A DNA stretch of 64,000 bases from Bacteroidales bacterium (GTDB lineage Bacteria > Bacteroidota > Bacteroidia > Bacteroidales > JAIOZK01): NCBI GenBank assembly GCA_021738625.1, contig JAIPBS010000002.1:124001-188000 (forward strand), given 5' to 3'. The notes beneath the pieces are model-generated. The model was not told where the DNA came from. It did no database searches and saw nothing but the letters and a program-made list of their open reading frames with translations. The position numbers were made by a program, and so were the translations under genes. Numbering within the stretch: the first letter of the stretch is position 1; every line of letters begins with the position of its first letter. Below are positions 25,221 to 34,200 of this stretch, piece by piece.

Positions 25221-27278
25221 ATGAATAATATTAATATACTCCTCAGAAAAAGCCGGCTACGAATGTTGCTCACAGCACTGATGCTTAGTGCGGCACTACA
25301 GTCCTTTTCACAGATCATCGAACCCGTTAAATGGGAATTTAAAGCCGAGAAAACCGGCAATCAGGAATATGATCTTGTTTTTAAAGCCGTAATCGAAAAC
25401 AGGTGGCACCTCTATTCGCAGGATATTCCAATGAGTCCGCCGGCCACTGTTTATTCATTTGAGGAAAATGAAAACTATGAGTTGGTAGGCGGTGTGAAGG
25501 AGGTATCCGAAGTTATTGAAGAGTACGATCCCAACTTTGAAATGGTTCTGAAGTATTATTCGACTGAGGCCGTTTTTATTCAAAAGATTAAGACTGCAGG
25601 CGAAGCTTCCGCCGTGATCCGCGGATATGTTGAATACATGTGTTGTGACGACACCCGCTGCTTGCCCCCGACGGAGGAAGATTTTGAATTTGTAATCTCA
25701 GCAGACCAGATCACAGCCAGCACAGAAGTAAGTGAAAAGCCCTCGACGGAAGAAAGCACGGATGGATTTGAACTGGCGAAAGACGTCCAGCCGATTGGCA
25801 CGGTTACGGAGGAAGAACCCATAAACGTAGACACCTGGCAACCCGTGATTGACCAGGTTAAAGATTATGAAGATAAAAAAGGCGACGGCAAAGACACCAA
25901 AACATGGTGGTTCATTTTCTTTGCGGGATTTTTAGGAGGTCTTATCGCATTGCTTACACCATGTGTTTGGCCAATGATCCCCATGACGGTTACCTTCTTT
26001 CTGAAACGCTCGAACCACGACAGGAGCAAAGGAATACGCGATGCGGTTTTGTATGGCATTGCCATCATTATTATCTATGTGACGCTGGGTTTGGGTATCA
26101 CACTTATCTTTGGCGCCGACGCCCTGAACGCACTGTCGACGAGCGCATTTTTCAACTTGTTGTTTTTCCTGTTGCTCATTCTTTTTGGAGCGGCTTTCCT
26201 GGGTGCTTTTGAGCTTACCCTGCCTGCCAAATGGACCAATGCTATGGACAGCCGGGCAGATAAAACCAGCGGTTTGTTGAGCATCTTTTTTATGGCTTTT
26301 ACCCTTGCGCTTGTTTCATTCTCCTGTACCGGTCCCATCATCGGTACCCTGCTGGTGGAAGCTGCTGTGACGGGTGAACGCATGGGGCCTTTTATGGGTA
26401 TGTTGGGTTTTTCCCTGGCCCTGGCCGTTCCGTTTACCATATTTGCCATTTTCCCATCCTGGCTGCAATCCATGCCGAAATCGGGTGGATGGCTCAATTC
26501 CGTTAAGGTTGTATTGGGTTTCCTGGAAATCGCACTCGCGCTGAAGTTCCTTTCTGTTGCCGACCTGGCTTATCATTGGGGCATACTCGACAGGGAGGTT
26601 TTCCTGGTGCTTTGGATTGTTTTGTTCACTTTGCTGGGATTCTATCTGCTGGGCAAGCTCAAGTTTGCACACGACAGTGATCTGCCCTTCATCTCGGTGC
26701 CGCGAATGTTCCTGGCAACCATTTCGCTTGCCTTTGCCATGTATATGGTCCCGGGTTTGTGGGGTGCGCCTTTGAAGGCCATCAGCGCTTTTGCCCCGCC
26801 ACTTACAACCCAGGATTTCAATCTTTATGAAGATGAAGTGCATGCCGAATTTGATGATTATGACGACGGCATGGCTTATGCCCGACAGGTGAATAAACCC
26901 GTGATCGTCGATTTTACGGGTTGGGGTTGCGTGAATTGCCGGAAGATGGAGAACTCGGTATGGATCGATCCGAGGGTTAAGGATTACCTCGAAAATGAAT
27001 ATGTGTTGATTTCACTGTATGTTGATGATAAAACCGATCTGCAGCCATCCGAGGAGATGAAGGTGGTTGAAAGGGGAGATGAGAAGGAACTGACCACGGT
27101 GGGTAAAAAGTGGAGCTACCTGCAACGTTACAAATTCGGAAAGAATAGCCAGCCGTTTTATGTGATCCTCGATCATGAAGGTAATCTGCTGAATACACCA
27201 CGCGCATTTAATACCAATGTGGAAGCTTATGTAAGATGGTTGAGGAATGGGCTGGAGGCCTTTAGAAATAAACAATAA
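25221..27278 (+). CDS. dsbD: DsbD-family protein-disulfide reductase with C-terminal thioredoxin
   Basis: This is an inner-membrane protein that carries electrons from cytoplasmic thioredoxin to periplasmic thiols. The 685-residue protein has a signal sequence and an N-terminal DsbD-alpha-like domain (residues of about 30-165, with EYMCCDDTRCLPPTEEDF). A CcdA-like membrane domain of about eight helices carries the redox cysteines in ALLTPCVWPMIPM and LVSFSCTGPIIGTLL. A C-terminal thioredoxin domain has FTGWGCVNCRKME (Cys pair at about 570 and 573). All three redox pairs are present. The charged linker after residue 170 is long. It lies upstream of a secreted-protein gene, but no direct partner is evident. 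Confidence 0.92.
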   Translation: MNNINILLRKSRLRMLLTALMLSAALQSFSQIIEPVKWEFKAEKTGNQEYDLVFKAVIENRWHLYSQDIPMSPPATVYSFEENENYELVGGVKEVSEVIEEYDPNFEMVLKYYSTEAVFIQKIKTAGEASAVIRGYVEYMCCDDTRCLPPTEEDFEFVISADQITASTEVSEKPSTEESTDGFELAKDVQPIGTVTEEEPINVDTWQPVIDQVKDYEDKKGDGKDTKTWWFIFFAGFLGGLIALLTPCVWPMIPMTVTFFLKRSNHDRSKGIRDAVLYGIAIIIIYVTLGLGITLIFGADALNALSTSAFFNLLFFLLLILFGAAFLGAFELTLPAKWTNAMDSRADKTSGLLSIFFMAFTLALVSFSCTGPIIGTLLVEAAVTGERMGPFMGMLGFSLALAVPFTIFAIFPSWLQSMPKSGGWLNSVKVVLGFLEIALALKFLSVADLAYHWGILDREVFLVLWIVLFTLLGFYLLGKLKFAHDSDLPFISVPRMFLATISLAFAMYMVPGLWGAPLKAISAFAPPLTTQDFNLYEDEVHAEFDDYDDGMAYARQVNKPVIVDFTGWGCVNCRKMENSVWIDPRVKDYLENEYVLISLYVDDKTDLQPSEEMKVVERGDEKELTTVGKKWSYLQRYKFGKNSQPFYVILDHEGNLLNTPRAFNTNVEAYVRWLRNGLEAFRNKQ

Positions 27279-27388
27279 ATGAGTTTTATTCAATCCGGCT
27301 TGATGATATGCTGAATTTTCGGTATGCTGTTTTTTCATATGGATATATGTAGAAATATTTATATATTAGCCCCCAAAAAATTGGAATT

Positions 27389-29119
27389 ATGAAACACTTA
27401 TACATATCCTTGTTCGCAGTCTTGTTTGCCTTTATAACAACCAAAGCGGGGGCACAGTCTTTCTCGGTCATCAATACTTCCCTCGAAAATGTGGCATACA
27501 GCGAAGCCAGCTGGGGAGATATTGACGGTGATTGCGATCTGGATGTGGTGCTCACCGGTGTGAATACCAATGATGAGATCGTTACAAAAATCTTTGAGAA
27601 TATTGACGGAAGCTTTGCGGAGATTCCGCTTGAATTGCCGGCCGTGGAAAACGGTTCCGCCAAATTCGGTGATTACGATCAGGATGGAGACCAGGATATT
27701 TTGATCACCGGTCTTGGGCAGCAAGGGCCAGCCGCATACATTCTTGAAAACCTGGGAAACAACAACTTTGTTGATGCTGAAGCCGGCCTTCCGGGCGTTG
27801 AGAATGGGAAATCCGCATGGGGCGATTATGATAACGATGGCGACCTGGATGTGTTGTTAACCGGAAACTGGGACACATTTATCTATCGAAATGATGATGG
27901 TATATTTGTTGACATAGGCGAAGACTTCGGTTATTTTAACAGCAGTTGCGCTGCCTGGGGCGATTGCGACAATGATGGCGACCTCGACCTTCTGCTCAGC
28001 GGCGACAGCGGAGCCGGACCGGTTAGCAAATTATTCAGGAACGATGAGGGAGACTTCTTCGAAACCGATATTCCACTTTACGGCACCATGGCCGGTGTTT
28101 CGGGATTCGTAGATTTTGACAACGACACGGATATGGATATCTATGTCAGTGGTTTCAACTCTGCACTGGAACCTGTTTTGCGTTTGTTTATCAATGATGG
28201 TGAAGGCGGTTTTACACAGGATACCTATTATCTGAGCGGCGCTTCTTTAACCGGCCTCGACTGGGGAGACTTTGACAACGATGGCGATCAGGACATGGTG
28301 ATCGTTGGGAAAGGCGCCGGATGCGGTTTGTATATCGGAAGAATTTACAGAAATGATGGTGATTTCTTTACGGATATCGGAGCCGGTATCAACTCATTTA
28401 CCCGTGGCTCGGCAAACTGGGGCGATTATGATAACGACGGCGACCTCGACCTGCTGCTGACCGGCTACGAAAACGATGCCTCACCACGAACAAAGCTATA
28501 CCAGAACAGCCTGGGCAGCAATACTTATTCATTGAATACACCGCCCACTGTGCCATCGGGTCTTACCGCCCTTCAGGATGGGGACGATGTGGAACTGAGC
28601 TGGGATCCCTCCGAAGACGAGCAAACTTTTGCTTTTGGGTTATCATATAATCTTATGATCGGGACCGAGCCTGATATGATGGACATTCAAACCGCTATGG
28701 CGGACCCCGAAACAGGCGTCAGACAGATTGCAGAAACCGGCAATGCCGGACAAAACAACTCCTGGCTGGTGAAAAACCTGGTGCCCGGCACCTATTACTG
28801 GAAAGTGCAGGCGATCGACCATTCCTATTGCGGTTCCGATTTTTCGGAAAGCGGCGAGTTCACCCTGGTGGCTACTGGCATTGATGAATTTGGCAATACC
28901 TTCCCCGAACTTGTTTTTGTGAATGATGAAAACAAGTTGATCGTAAACGTGCAGACTTCTGCTGAAAAATTCATCCGCATTATCGACATTAACGGAAGGG
29001 AAGTGAAACGAATTGAAAGCGACGGCATGCATTACCTGAGCGACCTTCAGAAAGGTGTTTATGTTGTTGTGTATGGTTCTGAGGATAGCCAGCTTGCTGA
29101 GAAAATTATCGTTGAGTAA
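27389..29119 (+). CDS. Secreted FG-GAP/VCBS-repeat protein with T9SS type A sorting domain
   Basis: A 576-residue secreted protein of unknown target. After signal peptide MKHLYISLFAVLFAFITTKAGAQ come seven FG-GAP/VCBS-type blades with calcium-binding loops such as WGDYDNDGDLDVLLTG, WGDCDNDGDLDLLLSG and WGDFDNDGDQDMVIVG, likely a beta-propeller. Next is a fibronectin-III-like domain (PSGLTALQDGDDVELSWDPS). The last 75 residues, with VQTSAEKFIRIIDINGREVKRI and LQKGVYVVVYG, are a Por-type (type A) T9SS sorting domain. Two blades are nearly identical at DNA level, suggesting recent duplication within the gene. Confidence 0.88.
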   Translation: MKHLYISLFAVLFAFITTKAGAQSFSVINTSLENVAYSEASWGDIDGDCDLDVVLTGVNTNDEIVTKIFENIDGSFAEIPLELPAVENGSAKFGDYDQDGDQDILITGLGQQGPAAYILENLGNNNFVDAEAGLPGVENGKSAWGDYDNDGDLDVLLTGNWDTFIYRNDDGIFVDIGEDFGYFNSSCAAWGDCDNDGDLDLLLSGDSGAGPVSKLFRNDEGDFFETDIPLYGTMAGVSGFVDFDNDTDMDIYVSGFNSALEPVLRLFINDGEGGFTQDTYYLSGASLTGLDWGDFDNDGDQDMVIVGKGAGCGLYIGRIYRNDGDFFTDIGAGINSFTRGSANWGDYDNDGDLDLLLTGYENDASPRTKLYQNSLGSNTYSLNTPPTVPSGLTALQDGDDVELSWDPSEDEQTFAFGLSYNLMIGTEPDMMDIQTAMADPETGVRQIAETGNAGQNNSWLVKNLVPGTYYWKVQAIDHSYCGSDFSESGEFTLVATGIDEFGNTFPELVFVNDENKLIVNVQTSAEKFIRIIDINGREVKRIESDGMHYLSDLQKGVYVVVYGSEDSQLAEKIIVE

Positions 29120-29147
29120 TCCCGGTAAGGATTAAATGTGAATAGCG

Positions 29148-29202
29148 CCGCATGCAATGCGGTGTAAATGAGGCAACACAAGCTGTAACCCCGGAAGGGG
29201 TT
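29148..29202. repeat. Two short GC-rich palindromes (REP-like remnants)
   Basis: CCGCATGCAATGCGG (29148-29162) and AACCCCGGAAGGGGTT (29187-29202) are perfect small inverted repeats in an otherwise ordinary gap between two secreted-protein genes. They look like REP-type intergenic repeats, but no complete element or transposase is visible. Confidence 0.5.
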
Positions 29203-29212
29203 GAATCCCCTA

Positions 29213-29237
29213 GCAAACCCTGTTCCAAACCGGTATA
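29213..29237 (+). repeat. Decayed 3' fragment of the R103 repeat
   Basis: GCAAACCCTGTTCCAAACCGGTATA matches the last 24 bases of R103 (GCAAACCTGTTCCGAATCGGTATA) with one inserted C and two substitutions. The rest of the element is missing or unrecognisable. Confidence 0.55.
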
Positions 29238-29274
29238 ATAAATAAATTCTTACCTTTATCCCAAAACCAAAACC

Positions 29275-30198
29275 ATGAAAAAAATAAACCTCCTCATTGC
29301 CGCGATGCTTCTTACCGGCATCGCCTGTTCACAGGATTATTTGCCCATGGCCGTTGATCAGGCCCACTGGATGGTGGCGCTTAAAGATAAAGAAAGCCCC
29401 ATGCCCTACGAATATCTGTGGCATTATTACAGCCGGGGAGATACCACAGTAGATGGAAATGTATATATAAAGGTGTACAAACAAATGGCCGATACTTTTT
29501 CAACAAATAATCCGCCCTATACTCCATTTGGACCGGTCAGCCTGCTGGGATTGCTACGGGATGATGAAAGCAACAAGCTGGTTTATGGTATTTGTTATGA
29601 GGAAAACTTCTCGCAGGAATGTCCGGTCAATGAGGAGTTTCTGTTATACGATTTTTCACTACAGGTAGGGGATTCGATGAACTTTTGCCTGGCGGAACCC
29701 TATTATGCAGGCGATACGATTGCCTCCATTACCCAGGGGCAATTTTATGGCGTTGGTACCAGAATATTTGCGATGGCAGTTAGAATGAATAATTATTATG
29801 AAGGAATAGGCTCCGATTTCGGCTTGTTCGAAGATATGTTCGATCCTTTAAAAGATCGTGAGCTGTACCATTATTATTTGTATGGATACTGCCGCGATGA
29901 CAATTGTGACCTGATCGTTGATGTGAATGAAAATGATCTGCCTGAGTATTGTATGAAGGTGTCGTCTAACCCGGTTGAAGGTGAGTTTAGTATAAGGATC
30001 AATCACAAAGACCAGAATACCAAAGAATTTAAAATTGAGATTTGCGACCTTCTGGGTAAAAGCATTGTGGAAATGTATCATTCTGGCCAGCAGAATATTG
30101 TTTATGTAGATGCTTCATCCTGGCCCGGCGGTTTGTATATACTGCGGCTTCTTTCTGAAGGCAGGGTGTTGAAGAGCGAAAAGTTGGTGGTTCGGTAA
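29275..30198 (+). CDS. Secreted protein with T9SS type A sorting domain
   Basis: A 307-residue protein with signal sequence MKKINLLIAAMLLTGIACSQ; TGIAC could also serve as a lipobox. The central 200 residues (ending near ENDLPEYC) are rich in Tyr, Asp and Cys and match no domain I recognise. The C-terminal 75 residues, VSSNPVEGEFSIRIN through LPGGLYILRL-like sequence SSWPGGLYILRLLSEGR, form a type A T9SS sorting domain. It is probably exported across the outer membrane and anchored or released. Function unknown. Confidence 0.82.
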   Translation: MKKINLLIAAMLLTGIACSQDYLPMAVDQAHWMVALKDKESPMPYEYLWHYYSRGDTTVDGNVYIKVYKQMADTFSTNNPPYTPFGPVSLLGLLRDDESNKLVYGICYEENFSQECPVNEEFLLYDFSLQVGDSMNFCLAEPYYAGDTIASITQGQFYGVGTRIFAMAVRMNNYYEGIGSDFGLFEDMFDPLKDRELYHYYLYGYCRDDNCDLIVDVNENDLPEYCMKVSSNPVEGEFSIRINHKDQNTKEFKIEICDLLGKSIVEMYHSGQQNIVYVDASSWPGGLYILRLLSEGRVLKSEKLVVR

Positions 30199-30318
30199 GG
30201 ATTGCTGAGACGACCCGTGGGGGCGAGGCTGCGGATGAATTCATGGCCCCAATGGATCACGCCCATCCGGATAAGATCTAATTAATATTCGGATAAACTT
30301 TTTACAGGTTTTCTATAT

Positions 30319-30354
30319 GAAAAAAAACCCTGTATGCCGTTGGCACGCAGGGTT
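30319..30354 (-). terminator. Terminator after ahpC
   Basis: The stem AACCCTG/CAGGGTT has an inner TGCC/GGCA stem and a GTT loop. On the minus strand it is followed by eight T residues. It lies 26 bases beyond the ahpC stop. Confidence 0.85.
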
Positions 30355-30379
30355 AATCTTTCGAAATAGTATGTAATGT

Positions 30380-31018
30380 TTACTCTTTGCGCTTGCCAAG
30401 ATAATCGGAAATGCTTTCTGCATTTTCTTTCAGGCCTTCTTCTCCGGCATGCCAGTCGGCGGGGCAAACTTCGCCATGTTCTTCGTAGAAGCTGAGGGCG
30501 TCGACCATACGCAGGGTTTCGTCGACGCTGCGACCCAGCGGCATGTCGTTGACCACCTGGTGGCGTACCACGCCTTGCTTGTCGATCAAAAACAGCCCGC
30601 GATAGGAAGCCGGTTCTCCGTCGAATTCCATTTCGCCTTCTTCGTTGTAATCGTATTCGCCTGCCAGCACATCATAGTTTTCGCTAATGGTTTTGGAAAG
30701 GTCGGCAACAATGGGGTAGGTCACACCCTGTATGCCGCCTTTTTCCTGAGGGGTGTTCAGCCAGGCCCAGTGCGAAAACTTGCTGTCGACCGAGCAACCC
30801 ACAACGGCCACATTTCTTTTTTCAAATTCTTCCAGCTTTTTTTGGAAGGCGATCAATTCGGTCGGGCAAACAAAAGTGAAATCGGCCGGGTAGAAAAAGA
30901 ATACCACGTATTTTTTGCCGATATACTGCTGCAATGAAAATTTTTCCTGGAATTCTCCGCCCTTGATCACGGCGTCTGCTTCAAATGTAGGAGCTTTTTT
31001 TCCAACTAATACTGCCAT
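30380..31018 (-). CDS. ahpC: Typical 2-Cys peroxiredoxin (AhpC/Prx1 type)
   Basis: A cytoplasmic peroxidase that reduces hydrogen peroxide and organic hydroperoxides. The 212-residue protein has the peroxidatic cysteine in YPADFTFVCPTEL and the resolving cysteine in HGEVCPADW. Both are present, giving a typical 2-Cys enzyme. GGIQGVTYPIVAD is the GGLG-like sensitivity motif region, and the C-terminus is longer than in robust forms. No ahpF neighbour is seen, so the reductant is probably thioredoxin. It is a single-gene transcription unit with its own promoter and terminator. Confidence 0.93.
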   Translation of the reverse strand: MAVLVGKKAPTFEADAVIKGGEFQEKFSLQQYIGKKYVVFFFYPADFTFVCPTELIAFQKKLEEFEKRNVAVVGCSVDSKFSHWAWLNTPQEKGGIQGVTYPIVADLSKTISENYDVLAGEYDYNEEGEMEFDGEPASYRGLFLIDKQGVVRHQVVNDMPLGRSVDETLRMVDALSFYEEHGEVCPADWHAGEEGLKENAESISDYLGKRKE

Positions 31019-31063
31019 AATGTATTTTGTTTTTTTGATTAATGATTCAGTTTAATTCTTTCA

Positions 31064-31071
31064 CAAAGATA
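31064..31071 (-). promoter_or_regulatory. -7 box for ahpC
   Basis: TATCTTTG on the minus strand, 45 bases before the ahpC ATG. The rest of the 308-base gap to the tolC stop holds repeat R103 copy A and no convincing gene. Confidence 0.5.
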
Positions 31072-31160
31072 TAAAAATCCATTTATTTAGAAATGGTTTA
31101 AATTATTAACAAATTGTTAATCTGATTGTTTAACACGATATGGAGTTTATATTTTGGATT

Positions 31161-31263
31161 TATACTGATTCGGAACAGGTTTGCAATGATTGCCCTCCTG
31201 CTTCAATCGGTATAACTGAATCTAACAGAAAAATGTTTTGCATTTTTAATAAGATTCAGTATA
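31161..31263 (-). repeat. R103 dispersed repeat, copy A (inverted orientation)
   Basis: This 103-base copy reads on the minus strand as TATACTGAATCTTATTAAAA...TCAGTATA. It differs from copy C at roughly eight positions. The first hairpin (ACTGAATCT/AGATTCAGT) is intact. The second hairpin has a mismatch in its outer stem, and its inner left arm is altered. The spurious 77-residue ORF at 31140-31373 is mostly this repeat. Confidence 0.9.
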
Positions 31264-31326
31264 AATGGGTGCTTCAATATTTTGACAGCGCCCCCGAACT
31301 GTGGGAAGAGTATTTGGGGAAGCTGC

Positions 31327-32805
31327 CTACAGAATCTTATTCTCATCAAATTCAATACGCTGATCTTCCATGAAATCGTAGAGGGTAAGTTTACGTAACT
31401 GGAAGAAACTGTTCCAGTATGTTTTTAATGCACTGTAATATCCTTTTCTGGCATTGTCGTTATCGATCTGGGCGTTGTTAAGTTCCAACACATCGTTCAC
31501 CTTGCCGATCATATAGCGTCGTTGGGTAACGTCGAAACGTTTCTGGGCCACGGTATCGGCCTTGGCGGCAATATAAAGCTGTTTTTCCTGCATGTTGAAT
31601 TGCATCACCTGCAGGAAGATATTCTGATCAAAGTCGATGCGTTCCTGTTCAACAGAAGTTCTGACCAGCTCCTGGTTGGATTCGGCCATACGGATGCGTC
31701 CTTTGGCCTGCCCCCAGTCGAGTATGGGGATGGTCAGCCCAACAACTACCTGTTGCTGGTCGAGCGGGTCCTGGTACACATTATCGAATTCCTGAGCTGT
31801 TTGGGTTAAGCCAAAAACCGCATACAGCTCGGCGTCGAAACGGCCGTTCATTCTGGCCTGGTTTACCTGGCTTTCTGCTTCCAGCAAGCGACGCTGAAAG
31901 GCCAGTCCGTCTGAGGTGTTGTTTCTGGCTTCCACAACGGCAAGTGTCACATCCACGTCAAAATGATAGGTTTCGGTAGGAGGGATCAATTCGATCCGGA
32001 CTTCCTCCGTGATCCTTAAAAAGGACTTCAACCTGAACAAGTTGTTTTCGTATTCGAGCTGTGCGTTATCCACGGCTGCTTCTGCCCGCAAAAGATTCAA
32101 TTCCAGTTGCAGAAGATCGTTCTCCGCGATTTTTCCAAGATTATATCTTCCCTGTGCAATATGGAAAAGGGTATCGTAATTGGCCAGGTTTTTGGCGGCG
32201 ATTTCTTTTTCGATCTGTGAAAGCAACAAATTGAAGAAATACTCCGTGGCTTTGATCGAAATATCTTCCTTGTCTTCCAGGTAACCCCTTTTGGCTTCCT
32301 CGTATTTAAGCGGTTCGATTTTCTTGTCCCATCGGTAAGGGTTGTATTGAAAGATGGGCTGGCTATAGCCAATGTTGACGGGGGTTGACAGAAATGAGGT
32401 ATCCTTGTTGCCGCTTACGATGTTCACATTTCTTTCCAGGCCCGAACGCAGAAAAACCTGTCCGCCGGTAAATCCGATGCGCTGATTGAGCGAGAGTGAA
32501 CCTGAATACTCGGTAAACCTTCTTTCTTTGTATTCGGTATTTCCGTCAGGCTGGATCACTGCATCGATGGAACGGTTGAAATTGGGTACGGTACCGTCGA
32601 ACTGCAGAGAGGGCAGGTAAGTGGCACGGTATGATTTATATTCCCAGTAGCTTCTTCTGAAACGGTGTTTGGCGATCAAGGCATCGGGCGACTGTTGATG
32701 CGCGATGTAGATCACATCGTTTAGGCTAAGCCGGTTGATCTCTTCCTGGGCGCCTGCCTGAAAAAACATGCCTGAAATAAGGATCAATACTAGAAATTTT
32801 TTCAT
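31327..32805 (-). CDS. TolC-family outer-membrane efflux protein
   Basis: An outer-membrane channel of 492 residues with signal peptide MKKFLVLILISGMFFQAGAQ and a first helix LSLNDVIYIAHQQSPDALIAK typical of the TolC/OEP family. Two repeats of long alpha-helical hairpins follow, with the mid-protein IPILDWGQAKGRI signature. It is the last gene of the moxR-adaptor-permease-tolC run, 21 bases after the permease. Together these would form a tripartite pump or secretion apparatus exporting an unknown substrate. Confidence 0.9.
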   Translation of the reverse strand: MKKFLVLILISGMFFQAGAQEEINRLSLNDVIYIAHQQSPDALIAKHRFRRSYWEYKSYRATYLPSLQFDGTVPNFNRSIDAVIQPDGNTEYKERRFTEYSGSLSLNQRIGFTGGQVFLRSGLERNVNIVSGNKDTSFLSTPVNIGYSQPIFQYNPYRWDKKIEPLKYEEAKRGYLEDKEDISIKATEYFFNLLLSQIEKEIAAKNLANYDTLFHIAQGRYNLGKIAENDLLQLELNLLRAEAAVDNAQLEYENNLFRLKSFLRITEEVRIELIPPTETYHFDVDVTLAVVEARNNTSDGLAFQRRLLEAESQVNQARMNGRFDAELYAVFGLTQTAQEFDNVYQDPLDQQQVVVGLTIPILDWGQAKGRIRMAESNQELVRTSVEQERIDFDQNIFLQVMQFNMQEKQLYIAAKADTVAQKRFDVTQRRYMIGKVNDVLELNNAQIDNDNARKGYYSALKTYWNSFFQLRKLTLYDFMEDQRIEFDENKIL

Positions 32806-32826
32806 AAAGCCAAATCTTTAAACAAA

Positions 32827-34191
32827 TTAGTCATGTCTGAGCGATTCCACCGGGTCCTGGTTAGCGGCACGTTTGGCGGGCATGTAACCGAAAAGGATAC
32901 CGATGAATGCCGCCACACCGAACGATATAATAATAGACCAGGGTGATATGATGGTCATGATATTGAATGCTTTCATGATGATCTTTGACAACAGGATGCC
33001 GAGCAGGATTCCGAGAAAACCGCCGCTGATGCTGATCAGGGTGGCTTCGGAAAGAAACTGGAAAATGATATCTTTTTTCCTGGCCCCTGTGGCCATCCTT
33101 ACGCCGATCTCGCGTATACGTTCCATCACCGAGGCCAACATGATGTTCATGATGCCGATTCCGCCCACGATAAGCGAGATGCTGGCAATGGCGCCCAGCA
33201 CGATATTCAGCAGGTCTTTGCTTTGTTGTTCCTGACGCAGAAGAATTTCAGGTACCTTTACTTCATAATCTTTCACTTCCTGGTGCCTCCTTTTCAACAT
33301 TTTTTCAATCGCTTCAGATGTAGTGCTTAACTGCTCGCTGTTTATAACCTGAACCACGATCTTGTCCAACTGGTTCATGTTGTCTTCTGCTTCGCTTCCA
33401 CCCGTGGAGCTAAAAGAAACAACGCCTCCGCCATAGAAAACCACCTCGCTGCCTCCTCCCAGCAGCGATTGTTGCGTAATTAACGAGCGGTCTTTAAACC
33501 TGAGCAACACCGTTTTCAAAGGGGCATATATATTTTTGTCATAATTGCTGATGCCGTAGCCTTCCGATTCTTCCGTGCTGAAGCCGCGGTCTTCCAGTAT
33601 GCCGATCACTTTCAGCCAGATTTGACCGCACTTCAGTGTTTTACCGATGGGGTCTTCATGAGGAAAGAGTTTGGCAGCCGCCACCGGACTGATAATGCAG
33701 ACGGGCTTTCCGCTTATCAGATGTGTTTTGTCAAAAAACTCACCTTTTTGTAATTCCAGATTGTAAACTTCAAAAAATTTATTGGTAACCCCTTGCAGGG
33801 AGGCCGCAGTTCTTTTTCCGTCTTTAACGATGGAAGTTTGATAGGTGACCTGCGGGCTGACCCGCTCCACAGTGGGAATGACTTCCATTATACTTTCGGC
33901 ATCCTCCAGGGTGAGGCCGGGGCTGTATTTCTTTTTAAGGGTTTGCCCCTCTTCATCATCATCTTCCCCGTTTCCGCCATCGCTTTCCAGTATGGGCTGG
34001 ATCACGATATTGTTAACTCCCAGCAGCTTGATCTGGTTGAGGATCTCCTGCCGGGTGCCCGAAACGATGGCCATCATGGCGATTACGGCGGCCACGCCGA
34101 AGATGATACCGAGGGCAGTGAGCATGGTCCTGAACTTATTGGCCAGAACCGCTTCGAGTGCAACATTGATGATTTGAAGATATCTTTCCAC
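32827..34191 (-). CDS. ABC transporter permease (MacB-like, without ATPase domain)
   Basis: A 454-residue inner-membrane permease of the MacB/FtsX family. It has one N-terminal membrane helix (FRTMLTALGIIFGVAAVIAMM), a large periplasmic domain, and three C-terminal helices with the FtsX signature MERIREIGVRMATGARKKDII. E. coli MacB carries an N-terminal ATPase; here it is absent, and no ATP-binding gene is present in the run, so the ATPase must be encoded elsewhere. The periplasmic domain holds an acidic low-complexity insert (GNGEDDDEEG) and a Gly/Ser insert. It is placed between the adaptor and tolC genes. Confidence 0.88.
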   Translation of the reverse strand: MERYLQIINVALEAVLANKFRTMLTALGIIFGVAAVIAMMAIVSGTRQEILNQIKLLGVNNIVIQPILESDGGNGEDDDEEGQTLKKKYSPGLTLEDAESIMEVIPTVERVSPQVTYQTSIVKDGKRTAASLQGVTNKFFEVYNLELQKGEFFDKTHLISGKPVCIISPVAAAKLFPHEDPIGKTLKCGQIWLKVIGILEDRGFSTEESEGYGISNYDKNIYAPLKTVLLRFKDRSLITQQSLLGGGSEVVFYGGGVVSFSSTGGSEAEDNMNQLDKIVVQVINSEQLSTTSEAIEKMLKRRHQEVKDYEVKVPEILLRQEQQSKDLLNIVLGAIASISLIVGGIGIMNIMLASVMERIREIGVRMATGARKKDIIFQFLSEATLISISGGFLGILLGILLSKIIMKAFNIMTIISPWSIIISFGVAAFIGILFGYMPAKRAANQDPVESLRHD

Positions 34192-34200
34192 TACGCGTTA

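Noticed and set aside
30199-30318. Possible repeat remnant downstream of the second T9SS cargo gene
   Set aside because: Short GC-rich stretches only, with no inverted repeat or match to R103 or the 29148 palindromes.
31140-31373. 77-residue ORF (MEFIFWIYTDSEQ...)
   Set aside because: Most of it is the R103 repeat read in one frame, and it overlaps the tolC stop region. No family resemblance.
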